A model generated the notes under the pieces. That model searched no databases and was not told where the DNA came from. It was given only the letters and a program-made list of their open reading frames with translations. Positions 39,529 through 47,992 of a stretch of 51,154 nt of DNA are shown one piece after another (position 1 is the stretch's first letter; each line of letters opens with the position of its first letter). The DNA comes from CAZVBV01 sp964513975 (GTDB lineage: Bacteria > Patescibacteriota > Gracilibacteria > UBA4473): positions 1 to 51,154 of the forward strand of contig CAZEON010000002.1 in NCBI GenBank assembly GCA_964513975.1. Direction: 5' to 3'. The translations under genes and the position numbers were made by a program.

Positions 39529-40500
39529 CTAGTAATTAGCAACCACCACCTCCAACACCTTTCCCCGTTTAGAAGCATTTGAATTAATCATCCTCCCCGC
39601 CGAAACTGTGTAGATTTTTATTTCTTTTCCAAGCTCAGAATAAATTTCTCGAATAAACGGAGTATCTGAATTTGAAAGCATTACGAAACATCCTTTTTTG
39701 TGGAGTGCATTAAATAAATCCCGAAGTTCTGTTTGTTCCTTTTTAAGAAACCCCTCCGCTGTATAACTAGTGAAATTAGATGTTCTATTTACCGGATAAT
39801 AAGGCGGATCGAAATAAATAAAATCCCCAGCTTTCGCATCCTCAAGAACTTTTTTGTAATCACGATGAGCGATATCAACTGTCTGCAATAATTGACTTAC
39901 ATTTCGTAAATTTTCCTCATCACAAATTTTTGGATTGGTATATTTTCCAAAGGGAACATTAAATCCTCCGCTTTTATTTACTCGATACATTCCGTTGAAA
40001 CAGGTTCTGTTGAGATAAATAAATCGTGCTGCCACATGAAGTGGCATTAATTTCAAAGGATTTCGAGCACGAATTTTCAAGAAGAATTCTTTTTCGTATG
40101 GGTATGTTTTCAATTCCGTCATCAATCCTTCTACATCATCTCGAATAACTTGATAGGCTGTGATTAATTCTTGATTCCAATCAGAAATAAAAGCCTTTTC
40201 CGGTTGGAGATCAAAAAATACAGCCCCTCCTCCCACAAAAGGTTCAAAATAGGTACTAACTGTCGGATCAAAGTCCTTCGGATAAAAGTCTCGGAATTGT
40301 TTTAATAATTGGCGCTTTCCTCCAACCCATTTCACAAACGGTTTTGTGTTCGGAGCAAAATGATTAGCAAGAAAGTCCTGGAATCCAAGAGGTGTTATTT
40401 TTTCATCTACAAAACCTTTTCCAATCCAACCCCTTGTTTTTACTGGATTAATCGCATAATGATTTGAAGCCAATGAAACTGTGCAAGTTGGTACCATGTA
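39529..40500 (-). CDS. Dam-like DNA adenine-N6 methyltransferase
   Basis: 323 aa from ATG 40500; a frame continuing to 40593 adds hydrophobic residues without support, and the true start may be even later (the family begins near PFVKWVGGKR). Seen: PFVKWVGGKRQLLKQF (AdoMet), the FEPFVGGGAVFFDL motif I, RFIYLNRTCFNGMYRVN, DPPY catalytic motif in FIYFDPPYYPVNRTSNFT, and LSNSDTPFI. Alpha class, related to Dam/DpnM. First gene of a leftward type II cluster; protects the host from the endonuclease 26 bp downstream. Confidence 0.9.
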   Translation of the reverse strand, partial: YMVPTCTVSLASNHYAINPVKTRGWIGKGFVDEKITPLGFQDFLANHFAPNTKPFVKWVGGKRQLLKQFRDFYPKDFDPTVSTYFEPFVGGGAVFFDLQPEKAFISDWNQELITAYQVIRDDVEGLMTELKTYPYEKEFFLKIRARNPLKLMPLHVAARFIYLNRTCFNGMYRVNKSGGFNVPFGKYTNPKICDEENLRNVSQLLQTVDIAHRDYKKVLEDAKAGDFIYFDPPYYPVNRTSNFTSYTAEGFLKKEQTELRDLFNALHKKGCFVMLSNSDTPFIREIYSELGKEIKIYTVSAGRMINSNASKRGKVLEVVVANY

Positions 40501-40599
40501 TGCAAAATTATAGAGAATGATTGTACGAACTCCAAATAAGAAATTTAGGATTAATTCACATCTTGCCCCTCCACAAAAACCTACTACAATCATCGCACA

Positions 40600-41349
40600 A
40601 TGACACTCACCTATATTTTGCTGTTTACGTTTTTGGGAAGTATCGGATCAGTTCTGATCGCTTCTCTCTTTCTATTATTTAAAGGAAACACACAAAAAAA
40701 ACTCGTACCAATCCTTATAACTTTCGCAACAGGAACATTATTAGGAGGTGCTTTTTTGGGGCTTATTCCAAAAAGTTTGGAACTTTTATCTCCTGAAAAA
40801 ATACTTCCGACTGTGCTCGGGGGGATATTATTTTTCTTTTTCCTTGAGAAACTTGTCCGTGTGCACCGTTGTCATAATGTGGAATGCCCCTCACATGACG
40901 ATAGTCTTGGTAAAATGATTTTTGTCGGAGATGCACTTCATAATTTTATTGACGGAGTAATAATTGCAGGAGCTTTCTTGGTATCAATACCAACTGGAAT
41001 TATGGTGGCATTGGCCGTCATCCTTCATGAGATTCCTCAAGAAATTGGTGATTTTGGTATTTTTCTCCACAGTGGATATTCCAAACGAAAAGCCTTTATT
41101 CTCAACCTCCTTTCAAGTGCAACTGCTTTTGTAGGAGCTGGACTAGGATATGCATTCCTCCAATCAACAATGGAACTTGTACCATATGTAATGGCCTTCT
41201 CTGCGGCGAGTTTTATTTATATTGCACTGGCAGATCTCTCTCCTGAACTCCATAAACAAACAAAGCTCTCTCATTCTTTCCAACAAATTTTTATTTTGAT
41301 TTTAGGAGTTGGCGTCATCGCATTGGTGGGACATCTGCACGGACACTAG
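40600..41349 (+). CDS. ZIP-family metal transporter
   Basis: 249 aa, eight membrane helices. Metal path motifs: GDALHNFIDGVII in helix IV (H-N--DG) and AVILHEIPQEIGDFGIFLHSGY in helix V (HEIPQE-GDF). A Cys/His loop HRCHNVECPSHDD follows helix III, a likely metal-binding loop. It imports divalent cations such as Zn, Fe or Mn into the cytoplasm; specificity not readable. Divergent from the methylase. Confidence 0.92.
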   Translation: MTLTYILLFTFLGSIGSVLIASLFLLFKGNTQKKLVPILITFATGTLLGGAFLGLIPKSLELLSPEKILPTVLGGILFFFFLEKLVRVHRCHNVECPSHDDSLGKMIFVGDALHNFIDGVIIAGAFLVSIPTGIMVALAVILHEIPQEIGDFGIFLHSGYSKRKAFILNLLSSATAFVGAGLGYAFLQSTMELVPYVMAFSAASFIYIALADLSPELHKQTKLSHSFQQIFILILGVGVIALVGHLHGH

Positions 41350-41400
41350 TTTTTTTGAGAAAAGTTGGTATCGTCAGGCTTCCATGAGATAATATTTTTG

Positions 41401-42687
41401 ATGTATGAACGATTTATTTTTGAAGACTACGACTTCTCCCCTGAAGAAAAAAAACTGACCCTCAATTATTCCCTCGACGAGAAAGTGAATTTTTCGGAAA
41501 CAGTTGTCTTTGATTTTGATTTCACTGATTACAACCCGAACGCACTTGATAAAGCCCTCTTTGGAATATTCGTGATGTGTGGAATTTCGTATTTCAAAGC
41601 GTATCTCCCTGAGAAAATTGAATTTAAAAATGGCGGACTCACCGATAGTCAGAAACTCTTTTTTGAAAAAATTTATACCTACGGACTGGGGGAATTCTTT
41701 TACAGAAATGAAATCGATCCGAATGGAAAAATAAATTTTGAATTCGATGAAGAAGCAGAAAGTAGACCTATTTCGCTCCCTAATGTTTCTGGTTCCCTTG
41801 TTCCTATTGGAGGGGGGAAAGACTCGATTACGACTGCTGAAATTTTGAAGAAAAATAACGAAGATTTTGAAACATGGACGGTTGGTGATTACCCATTTTT
41901 TGCTCCGATGCTTGAGAAAATCGGAAAAGAACATCTAAAAGTCCGACGAACCATCGATCCGAAATTATTTGAGCTCAATAACGATGGAGCGCTGAATGGT
42001 CACGTTCCCATCTCTGCCATCTTGGCGTTTTTAGGAGTAGCGAGCGCAATTTTACGTGGAAAAAAGAACGTAATTCTTTCGAATGAAAATTCTGCAAATG
42101 AACCGACGTTGGAATTTAATGGAGTATCGGTAAATCATCAGTATTCCAAAAGTTTGGAATTTGAAGCGGATTTTCAGAGCTATGTGCACACACATATTTC
42201 CTCTGATGTGAATTATTTTTCTTTTCTTCGTCCGTTGTCGGAAATCAATATTGCGGAACTGTTTTGCAAAAACTTTTTGGAAAAATATGAGAAAGATTTC
42301 TCAAGTTGTAATACAAATTTCCGTATCACCGATGGAGTAAACCAATGGCGTTGGTGCAAAAAATGCCCAAAATGTACTTTTGTATTTATTCTCTTCGCTC
42401 CCTTTGTAGAACGAGAGAAACTCATTGAGATATTCGGAGGCAACCTCTTTGCTGATGAATCACTCTACCCAACGTTTTCTGAACTCCTCGGACAAACCGA
42501 AAGTAAACCTTTTGAATGTGTGGGAGAAATAGAAGAAGTAAAACGGGCATTGCAACTCGCAAAAGAAACCGGACATTGGCCGGAATTAGAAAAATTCACC
42601 ACTGAAATTTCAGATTACAACGAACACGAATGGCATGCAAATCTCATTCCTCAATATTTTGAATATATGCTCAGAGACTTCTCTTGA
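41401..42687 (+). CDS. murL: UDP-MurNAc-L-Ala-L-Glu epimerase (MurL)
   Basis: 428 aa from ATG 41401 (MYERFIFEDYDFSPEEKK); an upstream ATG is possible. Family: MurL, ATP-dependent epimerase that turns the terminal L-Glu of UDP-MurNAc-L-Ala-L-Glu into D-Glu. Seen: adenylation-type PIGGGKDSITTAEIL (residues 135-149), ILSNENSANEPTLEFNG-VNHQYSKS, and a Cys pair CKKCPKC (about 320). TGATG overlap with murD on the same strand is decisive context: murL and a MurD that adds L-Glu work in sequence. No glutamate racemase is seen in the window. Confidence 0.85.
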   Translation: MYERFIFEDYDFSPEEKKLTLNYSLDEKVNFSETVVFDFDFTDYNPNALDKALFGIFVMCGISYFKAYLPEKIEFKNGGLTDSQKLFFEKIYTYGLGEFFYRNEIDPNGKINFEFDEEAESRPISLPNVSGSLVPIGGGKDSITTAEILKKNNEDFETWTVGDYPFFAPMLEKIGKEHLKVRRTIDPKLFELNNDGALNGHVPISAILAFLGVASAILRGKKNVILSNENSANEPTLEFNGVSVNHQYSKSLEFEADFQSYVHTHISSDVNYFSFLRPLSEINIAELFCKNFLEKYEKDFSSCNTNFRITDGVNQWRWCKKCPKCTFVFILFAPFVEREKLIEIFGGNLFADESLYPTFSELLGQTESKPFECVGEIEEVKRALQLAKETGHWPELEKFTTEISDYNEHEWHANLIPQYFEYMLRDFS

Positions 42688-43940
42688 TGAAATTTGGAAC
42701 CCTCCAACAAGCAAAAAATATTCTCATCTACGGCTATGGCGTGGAAGGAAAATCAACAGAAAATTTCCTCAAATGTCGTTTCCCCGATAGCTCTATACGT
42801 TTGCGTGATGATGCGTGGGATAAACATCCAGAATTTGAAGATTTTGATGTGATCATCCGCAGTCCAGGGATTCCTCGAGAAAAAATCACTGGGGTGGGAA
42901 TTGAAAAAATAACGAGTCAGACGGAACTCTTCTTTGGAAATTTGACCGAAGAAGAGCGAATAAAAATCATCGGTATTACGGGGACAAAAGGAAAATCAAC
43001 AACAACACAATTTTGCAAAGATCTCCTCACAAATGCAGGAAAAAAGGTGAAGATTGCTGGGAACTTTGGAGTTCCTCCATTGGACTTATTGGATGATCTA
43101 CAAAGAGGAACTGTGGATTTTATTGTGTTTGAAATTTCCAGTTTCCAACTCGAACACCTGCAAGAATCGCCTCACATTGCGATTTTTCTCAATCTCTTCG
43201 GAGATCATTTGGAACGACACGGAACGGTGGAAGAATATTTTCTCGCAAAGTCGAATATCTTTCGGTATCAGGGGAAAGAAGATTTTCTCATTGTTCCTGA
43301 TGTATCTGGGAAATTACTTGAATTCTCTCGAGGAATTGGACGATTTATTCTCTCTAGAGAATTGAGTGAAGAATTGTTTGGTGAAGATTCCGTCTTCCGA
43401 GCGCACCACTTTCTACAAAATCTGGGAACGATGCGCACATTGTGTGATATTTTGAAGATTCCTTTGGAACTGCTGGAAAAAACAGCAAAAGAATTCCAAG
43501 GACTCGAACATCGAATGGAACTTTTTGTGGAAAGAAATGGAATCCGATTCGTAAATGATTCCATTGCGAGTAATCCAACCGCTGCAATGGCTGCCGTGCG
43601 ATTCTTCAAGAATGATCTTGGGAGTATTGTCCTTGGGGGAAGACCGTCGGGGGACTCCTGGAATGAGCTTCTAACGCTTCTTCGTGATGAAACGAGCAGT
43701 ATCATCCTTTTGCCCAATGGGGAGAGCCTGCATGATATTCTGGAGATGGTAGAACATATTGGATTTCCATCTGAACGCATTGTTCAGGCAGAGAGCTTTG
43801 AAGAAATTGTTGCCCTTGCAAAAAAACAGACCCCGCAAGGAAAAGTGTGTCTCCTTTCTCCAGGGGCCAAAAGCTTTGATTGTTTCAAAAACTACCGCGA
43901 AAAAGGCGAGATATTTAAAAAGCTGGTGGACTCTCTATAA
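42687..43940 (+). CDS. murD: UDP-N-acetylmuramoyl-L-alanine-glutamate ligase (MurD, probably L-Glu-specific)
   Basis: 417 aa Mur ligase. ATG 42687 overlaps the murL stop by one base (TGATG). N-terminal UDP-binding ILIYGYGVEGKSTENFL, the ATP motif GITGTKGKSTTT (about 95), ISSFQLEHLQESPHIAIFLNLFGDHLERH with the H-R/E--H pair, GLEHRMELFVE, and FVNDSIASNPTAAMAAV. Paired with murL, it is likely the MurD2 type that adds L-Glu before epimerisation; this specificity is inferred from context. Confidence 0.9.
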   Translation: MKFGTLQQAKNILIYGYGVEGKSTENFLKCRFPDSSIRLRDDAWDKHPEFEDFDVIIRSPGIPREKITGVGIEKITSQTELFFGNLTEEERIKIIGITGTKGKSTTTQFCKDLLTNAGKKVKIAGNFGVPPLDLLDDLQRGTVDFIVFEISSFQLEHLQESPHIAIFLNLFGDHLERHGTVEEYFLAKSNIFRYQGKEDFLIVPDVSGKLLEFSRGIGRFILSRELSEELFGEDSVFRAHHFLQNLGTMRTLCDILKIPLELLEKTAKEFQGLEHRMELFVERNGIRFVNDSIASNPTAAMAAVRFFKNDLGSIVLGGRPSGDSWNELLTLLRDETSSIILLPNGESLHDILEMVEHIGFPSERIVQAESFEEIVALAKKQTPQGKVCLLSPGAKSFDCFKNYREKGEIFKKLVDSL

Positions 43941-44059
43941 CCATCATTGTCGCTGAGAAGTTGTTCTCATCCGAAGAATAGTTGTCTTTGGGGAAGAAGT
44001 ATTGAAAAACTCGTGTGGAGATAATTCGCTTCACTCAATATGAACGAGGTTTATCCATA

Positions 44060-44156
44060 GGATCCCCGCCACCGTGCTACGCCATAGCTTCGCGACGGCT
44101 AGAGCGAGAATGACGAGATATGACAAAAAATCGGCAATCGAAAATCGAAAATTCCC
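44060..44156. repeat. GTCAT-type repeat followed by heptad block
   Basis: GGATCCCCGCC with GAGAATGACGAG ends a complex hairpin repeat (44060-44116, with CTACGCC/GGC arms inside). Heptads AATCGGC, AATCGAA, AATCGAA (44129-44149) lead into the stop of the LysW-like gene. Confidence 0.6.
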
Positions 44157-44324
44157 TTAGTCTTCCTTCAGCAACTGAATCTTAATTGGTTCTTCTTGGA
44201 TCACCTCAATTTCCGCTCCACAAAGCACGCATTCCAAAATATCACCTTCAATAATATCTGACGCTTCTACGTCAAAACGTCCTCGGCAATCTGGACAATG
44301 GATATAAATTTCTGTTGTAATCAT
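44157..44324 (-). CDS. LysW-like zinc-ribbon protein
   Basis: 55 aa. Cys pairs CPDC (10-13) and CVLC (32-35) form a zinc ribbon: YIHCPDCRGRFDVEASD and GDILECVLCGAEIEVIQEEP, the LysW pattern of GEIIEC--CG-ELEV. LysW carries amino groups for lysine or arginine synthesis through its C-terminal Glu (EDWGE). Here the end is LLKED, missing WGE, so it may lack carrier activity. Leftward, 55 bp before the mutS stop region; no lys or arg genes near. Confidence 0.75.
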   Translation of the reverse strand: MITTEIYIHCPDCRGRFDVEASDIIEGDILECVLCGAEIEVIQEEPIKIQLLKED

Positions 44325-44378
44325 GGTGGGGCGAGTGGGTTTTCCTCCGAATGCTTTTTACCGATTTCTGGTGAAAAA

Positions 44379-46940
44379 TCAACCTTTCTTTTGAGTTTCT
44401 TTAAGCTTATAAATAAGCGCTAAAGCTTCACGCGGAGAAAGATCTTCGGGGGTAATTTCGTCAATAATTTTATCACTATCGGACCGCTCCGAGTGCGAGC
44501 TACTGGCTGTGCGGAAATTGGAAAATAAATTTTCTTTTCCTGACAGTAAATTTTCTGATTCAAGTCGTGCAAGAACATTTTTTGCGTCATCAATAACACT
44601 CTTTGGAACGCCTGCATTTTCTGCAACATCAATTCCAAATGAATCTGATACACCTCCTTTCGCAATTCGGTGGAGAAATGTAATCCCATCTTCGTTTTGG
44701 GTGGCAGAAACATGAAAATTCACAGCTGATGGCAGATCTTCGATAAGATCTACAAGTTCGTGAAAATGCGTCGCGAATAAGGCTTTTGTTTTTGTCTTGT
44801 TGTGGAGAAATTCGGTAATTGCCCATGCCAGTGATATCCCATCAAAGGTTGCGGTTCCGCGTCCGATTTCGTCTAGTATCACAAAACTGTGCTCCGTAGC
44901 ACAACGCAGTATCCGAGCCGTCTCTGACATCTCTACAAAGAAAGTCGACTTCCCTCCCGCCAAGTTATCCGATGCTCCTACTCTGGTAAAAATCCGATCA
45001 AAAATCCCTGTTTCCATTTTCTTTGCAGGCACAAATGATCCAATTTGAGCGAGAAGGATGAGAATTGCATTTTGCCTGAGGAACGTAGATTTCCCAGACA
45101 TATTCGGTCCCGTGATAAGGTGGAATCGTGAAGACTCCGTGTCCATTTCTAAATCGTTCGCGATGAATCGCTCCGTAGATATTTTTTCCACGACCGGATG
45201 TCGTCCCTTTTCTATTGCAAGAACTGATGAGTTTTCTAAAATTGTCGGTTTATTCCATCGCCATTTGGAAGCCGTTCGCGACAAGGTCAGAATGGCGTCC
45301 ACTTCAGCAATCGCCTTGGCAACATTTTGAATGTGTGGGGCAAACGTCAGCACTTCTTCTCTCAACTTGTGGAAAAGGGAATGCTCCAGTTCAAAGGCTT
45401 TTGTTTCGGCTGATAAAACCTTCTCTTCGTACTCTGCGAGTTCAGGGGTTGTGAATCTTTCAGCATTGACCAAGGTCTGACGGCGCACCCAAGTTTCTGG
45501 AACATTGTCTTTTTGTCCTTGTGATACTTCGAGACAAAACCCGAAGTTTTTGGAAAATTTTATACGAAGCGTTGAGATTCCTGTTTCTCGTTTTTTTTCT
45601 GTCAGAAAGTTCTTTAACCATTCCTCGGCATTTTTTGCCATCTCACGAAGCTCGTCGAGCTCTTCGTTATATCCTTGGGCAAACATACCTCCTGCAGTAA
45701 TTTCAAGTGGTGGTGAGTCAATCAAGCTGTCCTGGAGTGTTGGGATAAGATCGTTGAGATTTGAGAACGATTCTGATTTTTCTCTGATGAGTGGAGACGT
45801 TGCATTCGCACAAACATCTCGCATCACGGGAAACATCGAAAACGAATCCCGCAAAAATGCAAGATCTCGAGAATTTCCTCTCCCCGTCACCAGCCGAGCG
45901 AGAATTCTTTCCAAATCCGCCACGGATTTGAATCCTTGTGTGAGCGTTCGTGACAAGTCGCCATTATTTTGCAATTCCTCAACCGATTCAAGTCGTTCAT
46001 TTATTTTTTCAGCAGACAAAAGTGGGGCCGCCAACCATCCATACAATTTTCGTGCTCCCATCGCCGTGCAACTTTTTTCAAACACCGACCACAGCGTTGC
46101 TTGGTTCTCATCGTTTTGAAATGGTTGAAACACTTCGAGATGTCGAAACGTTTGTGCATCCAGTTGCATGGTATCATCTGTCGAGTAGCGAGTAAGCGTG
46201 GCTACATGCGATAAATCCGCTTTTTGTGTTTCTTCTAAATACGAAAGAATTGAGGCTGATACGGTTAAGAGTAGTTCTATTTTTTCAATCCCAAACACCG
46301 ATAAATTCTTCACTCTGAAATGCGTTGTGAGAATATTTTTCGCGCTCTCTGTTTTTAATTTTTTCCTCGGCGTGGTGTGCGTGCGTGGAAGTTTCTTACA
46401 AAAGAGTTCGTCTTCAAATATATCACTCGGAATGAGAATCTCTCGTGGACTCAATCGATAGAGTTCATCGAAAAAACTAATTTCGTCTTCAAACAACGCT
46501 GTTCTGAAATCCCCTGTCGAAATATCAGAATACGCAAGCGCGTAATTTTTTTTGTCCCGATCTATAGCCACGAGAAAGGAGTTTTCTTCTGGTACCAAGT
46601 TTCCTTTTTCGAGTGACGTTCCTGGAGTTACGACCCGCATAACTTCTCTGGAAATCACTTTTGTTTCGGGATCTTCTTTTTGCTCAGCAATCGCTACTTT
46701 ATAACCCAAATCAACCAGCTTTTCTAGGTATTCTTCATGGGCATGATAGGGAAACCCACACATTGGCATTTCGTTCTCTGTCCCCTTGTGACGTGCGGTA
46801 AGCACAATCCCAAGGAGACGAGAGCAAAGCTGTGCATCCTCAAAAAACATTTCATAAAAATCTCCAAGTCTAAAGAACAAAATCGCATCTGGATTTTGCT
46901 TTCGCAGTTCCCAATATTGCCGTTGAACAGGGGTCGACAT
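44379..46940 (-). CDS. mutS: DNA mismatch repair protein MutS
   Basis: 853 aa. Mismatch-recognition ATPase. Seen: N-terminal mismatch motif DAILFFRLGDFYEMFFEDA with the F-x-E pair (residues about 19-31), GFPYHAHEEYLEKLV, domain III-IV region with EDLERILARL-like stretches, Walker A ITGPNMSGKSTFLRQ, Walker B FVILDEIGRGTATFDG, and TLFATHFHELV-like ALFATHFHELVDL. Complete. MutL is not in the window. Begins near the mutS-trmB gap with a hairpin repeat. Confidence 0.97.
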   Translation of the reverse strand: MSTPVQRQYWELRKQNPDAILFFRLGDFYEMFFEDAQLCSRLLGIVLTARHKGTENEMPMCGFPYHAHEEYLEKLVDLGYKVAIAEQKEDPETKVISREVMRVVTPGTSLEKGNLVPEENSFLVAIDRDKKNYALAYSDISTGDFRTALFEDEISFFDELYRLSPREILIPSDIFEDELFCKKLPRTHTTPRKKLKTESAKNILTTHFRVKNLSVFGIEKIELLLTVSASILSYLEETQKADLSHVATLTRYSTDDTMQLDAQTFRHLEVFQPFQNDENQATLWSVFEKSCTAMGARKLYGWLAAPLLSAEKINERLESVEELQNNGDLSRTLTQGFKSVADLERILARLVTGRGNSRDLAFLRDSFSMFPVMRDVCANATSPLIREKSESFSNLNDLIPTLQDSLIDSPPLEITAGGMFAQGYNEELDELREMAKNAEEWLKNFLTEKKRETGISTLRIKFSKNFGFCLEVSQGQKDNVPETWVRRQTLVNAERFTTPELAEYEEKVLSAETKAFELEHSLFHKLREEVLTFAPHIQNVAKAIAEVDAILTLSRTASKWRWNKPTILENSSVLAIEKGRHPVVEKISTERFIANDLEMDTESSRFHLITGPNMSGKSTFLRQNAILILLAQIGSFVPAKKMETGIFDRIFTRVGASDNLAGGKSTFFVEMSETARILRCATEHSFVILDEIGRGTATFDGISLAWAITEFLHNKTKTKALFATHFHELVDLIEDLPSAVNFHVSATQNEDGITFLHRIAKGGVSDSFGIDVAENAGVPKSVIDDAKNVLARLESENLLSGKENLFSNFRTASSSHSERSDSDKIIDEITPEDLSPREALALIYKLKETQKKG

Positions 46941-46988
46941 TCGACACGCAAGGTAGCAATTTTTTTGAGAATTTTCAACTTTTTAACA

Positions 46989-47066
46989 ATTCTCCCCCTA
47001 CAAGGGGGAGTTAGAGGGGGTGCTTTGTAAATATCCCACCTAGCCTCTCACCTGCGAGGAGAGGAA
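46989..47066. repeat. two C/G-rich hairpin repeats
   Basis: CTCCCCCT-ACA-AGGGGGAG (46992-47010) followed by TTAGAGGGGG, then CCTCTC-acctgcga-GGAGAGG (47044-47064). Both resemble intergenic hairpins widely seen in metagenomic bacterial contigs. Confidence 0.6.
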
Positions 47067-47072
47067 CTTCCA

Positions 47073-47816
47073 CTACATCACTTTCTTGGCAAACATCCAA
47101 CTCATTTCAAAAATCTGTCGTTGTGTGTCGGCCACTGCTTTGGATTGAATAAGAATTGCAAAAACTTGTGGCTCGAAAGAGGTAATCAATAATTTATCGT
47201 CAAAAATATTAATTTCATTCTCAACCCAAAAGAGTTTTTGCGGGAGCAAACGAATTTCACGGAAGTATTTTTTGTCATCCGCTCGCACCATGCATCCAGG
47301 TTCATCATCGGGAGCCAGTCCTCGGAGAAACTTTTTCTTTTTCGCTCGCTTACTCACATATTGCCCGTCATAGTCAGGCCAGCGCTCTCTTAGATTTTTG
47401 GAATTGGCGTAATTGAGAATCTCTGTTCGAGATTTTAACGTTTCTTCGTACGCTTTTTTCACGCCTTCAAGTCCTTCAAAAAACTGAACTACTGGTCTCG
47501 CTTCATTCCCCCCTGCAAGCGATTTCAGAAATGGCACATCTTGTTTTAAATCTTTCGCTCGCTGGGTCACATCTTTTGCAAAAATCTCCGGCGCGATCGC
47601 CGTAAAATACTTTGTGTCTTTTTTATTTGTCTGGGTAACAAGTCCGCGCAAAAGAAGTTTTTCTAAAATCGCGTAGGTCGTAATACGATTGTATCCAGCG
47701 GTTTTTGCGATGCTGGAAACCAGCGACGTTCCATTCTCAAGTACAGCTAAATACACCTGTGCCTCTTTCTCGGATAAACCCACGTTCATAATATTTTTTA
47801 AAACCTTTTTATTCAT
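47073..47816 (-). CDS. TrmB-family transcription regulator
   Basis: 247 aa. N-terminal winged helix: MNVGLSEKEAQVYLAVLENG, SSIAKTAGYNRITTYAILEKLLLRGLV (TrmB HTH, GL(T/S)--EA-vYLALLE pattern). The C-terminal domain (about 105-247) contains the phospholipase-D-like sugar/effector-binding region, with FFEGLEGVKKAYEETLKSR. TrmB-type regulators are common in Patescibacteria; ligand unknown. Divergent from glnA, so it may regulate it. Confidence 0.85.
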   Translation of the reverse strand: MNKKVLKNIMNVGLSEKEAQVYLAVLENGTSLVSSIAKTAGYNRITTYAILEKLLLRGLVTQTNKKDTKYFTAIAPEIFAKDVTQRAKDLKQDVPFLKSLAGGNEARPVVQFFEGLEGVKKAYEETLKSRTEILNYANSKNLRERWPDYDGQYVSKRAKKKKFLRGLAPDDEPGCMVRADDKKYFREIRLLPQKLFWVENEINIFDDKLLITSFEPQVFAILIQSKAVADTQRQIFEMSWMFAKKVM

Positions 47817-47992
47817 TATTCAAGTTGTAATTTTTTTCTACAGCAAATCTATTTTCATTGTTTTCTTGTGAATGAGCAAGCCTTTTTTTTATTTGTAATT
47901 TTTTCTGACACCCCTTTTTTGAGAACTAAAAATATTTGCTCCTATTGCTTAGTGAGCCAAGAATAGAACTCATAATTCTTAATTCTTTTTGT

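Noticed and set aside
46989..47066. Intrinsic terminator of the regulator gene
   Set aside because: Stems are strong, but no T-run follows on the minus strand; they resemble dispersed hairpin repeats.
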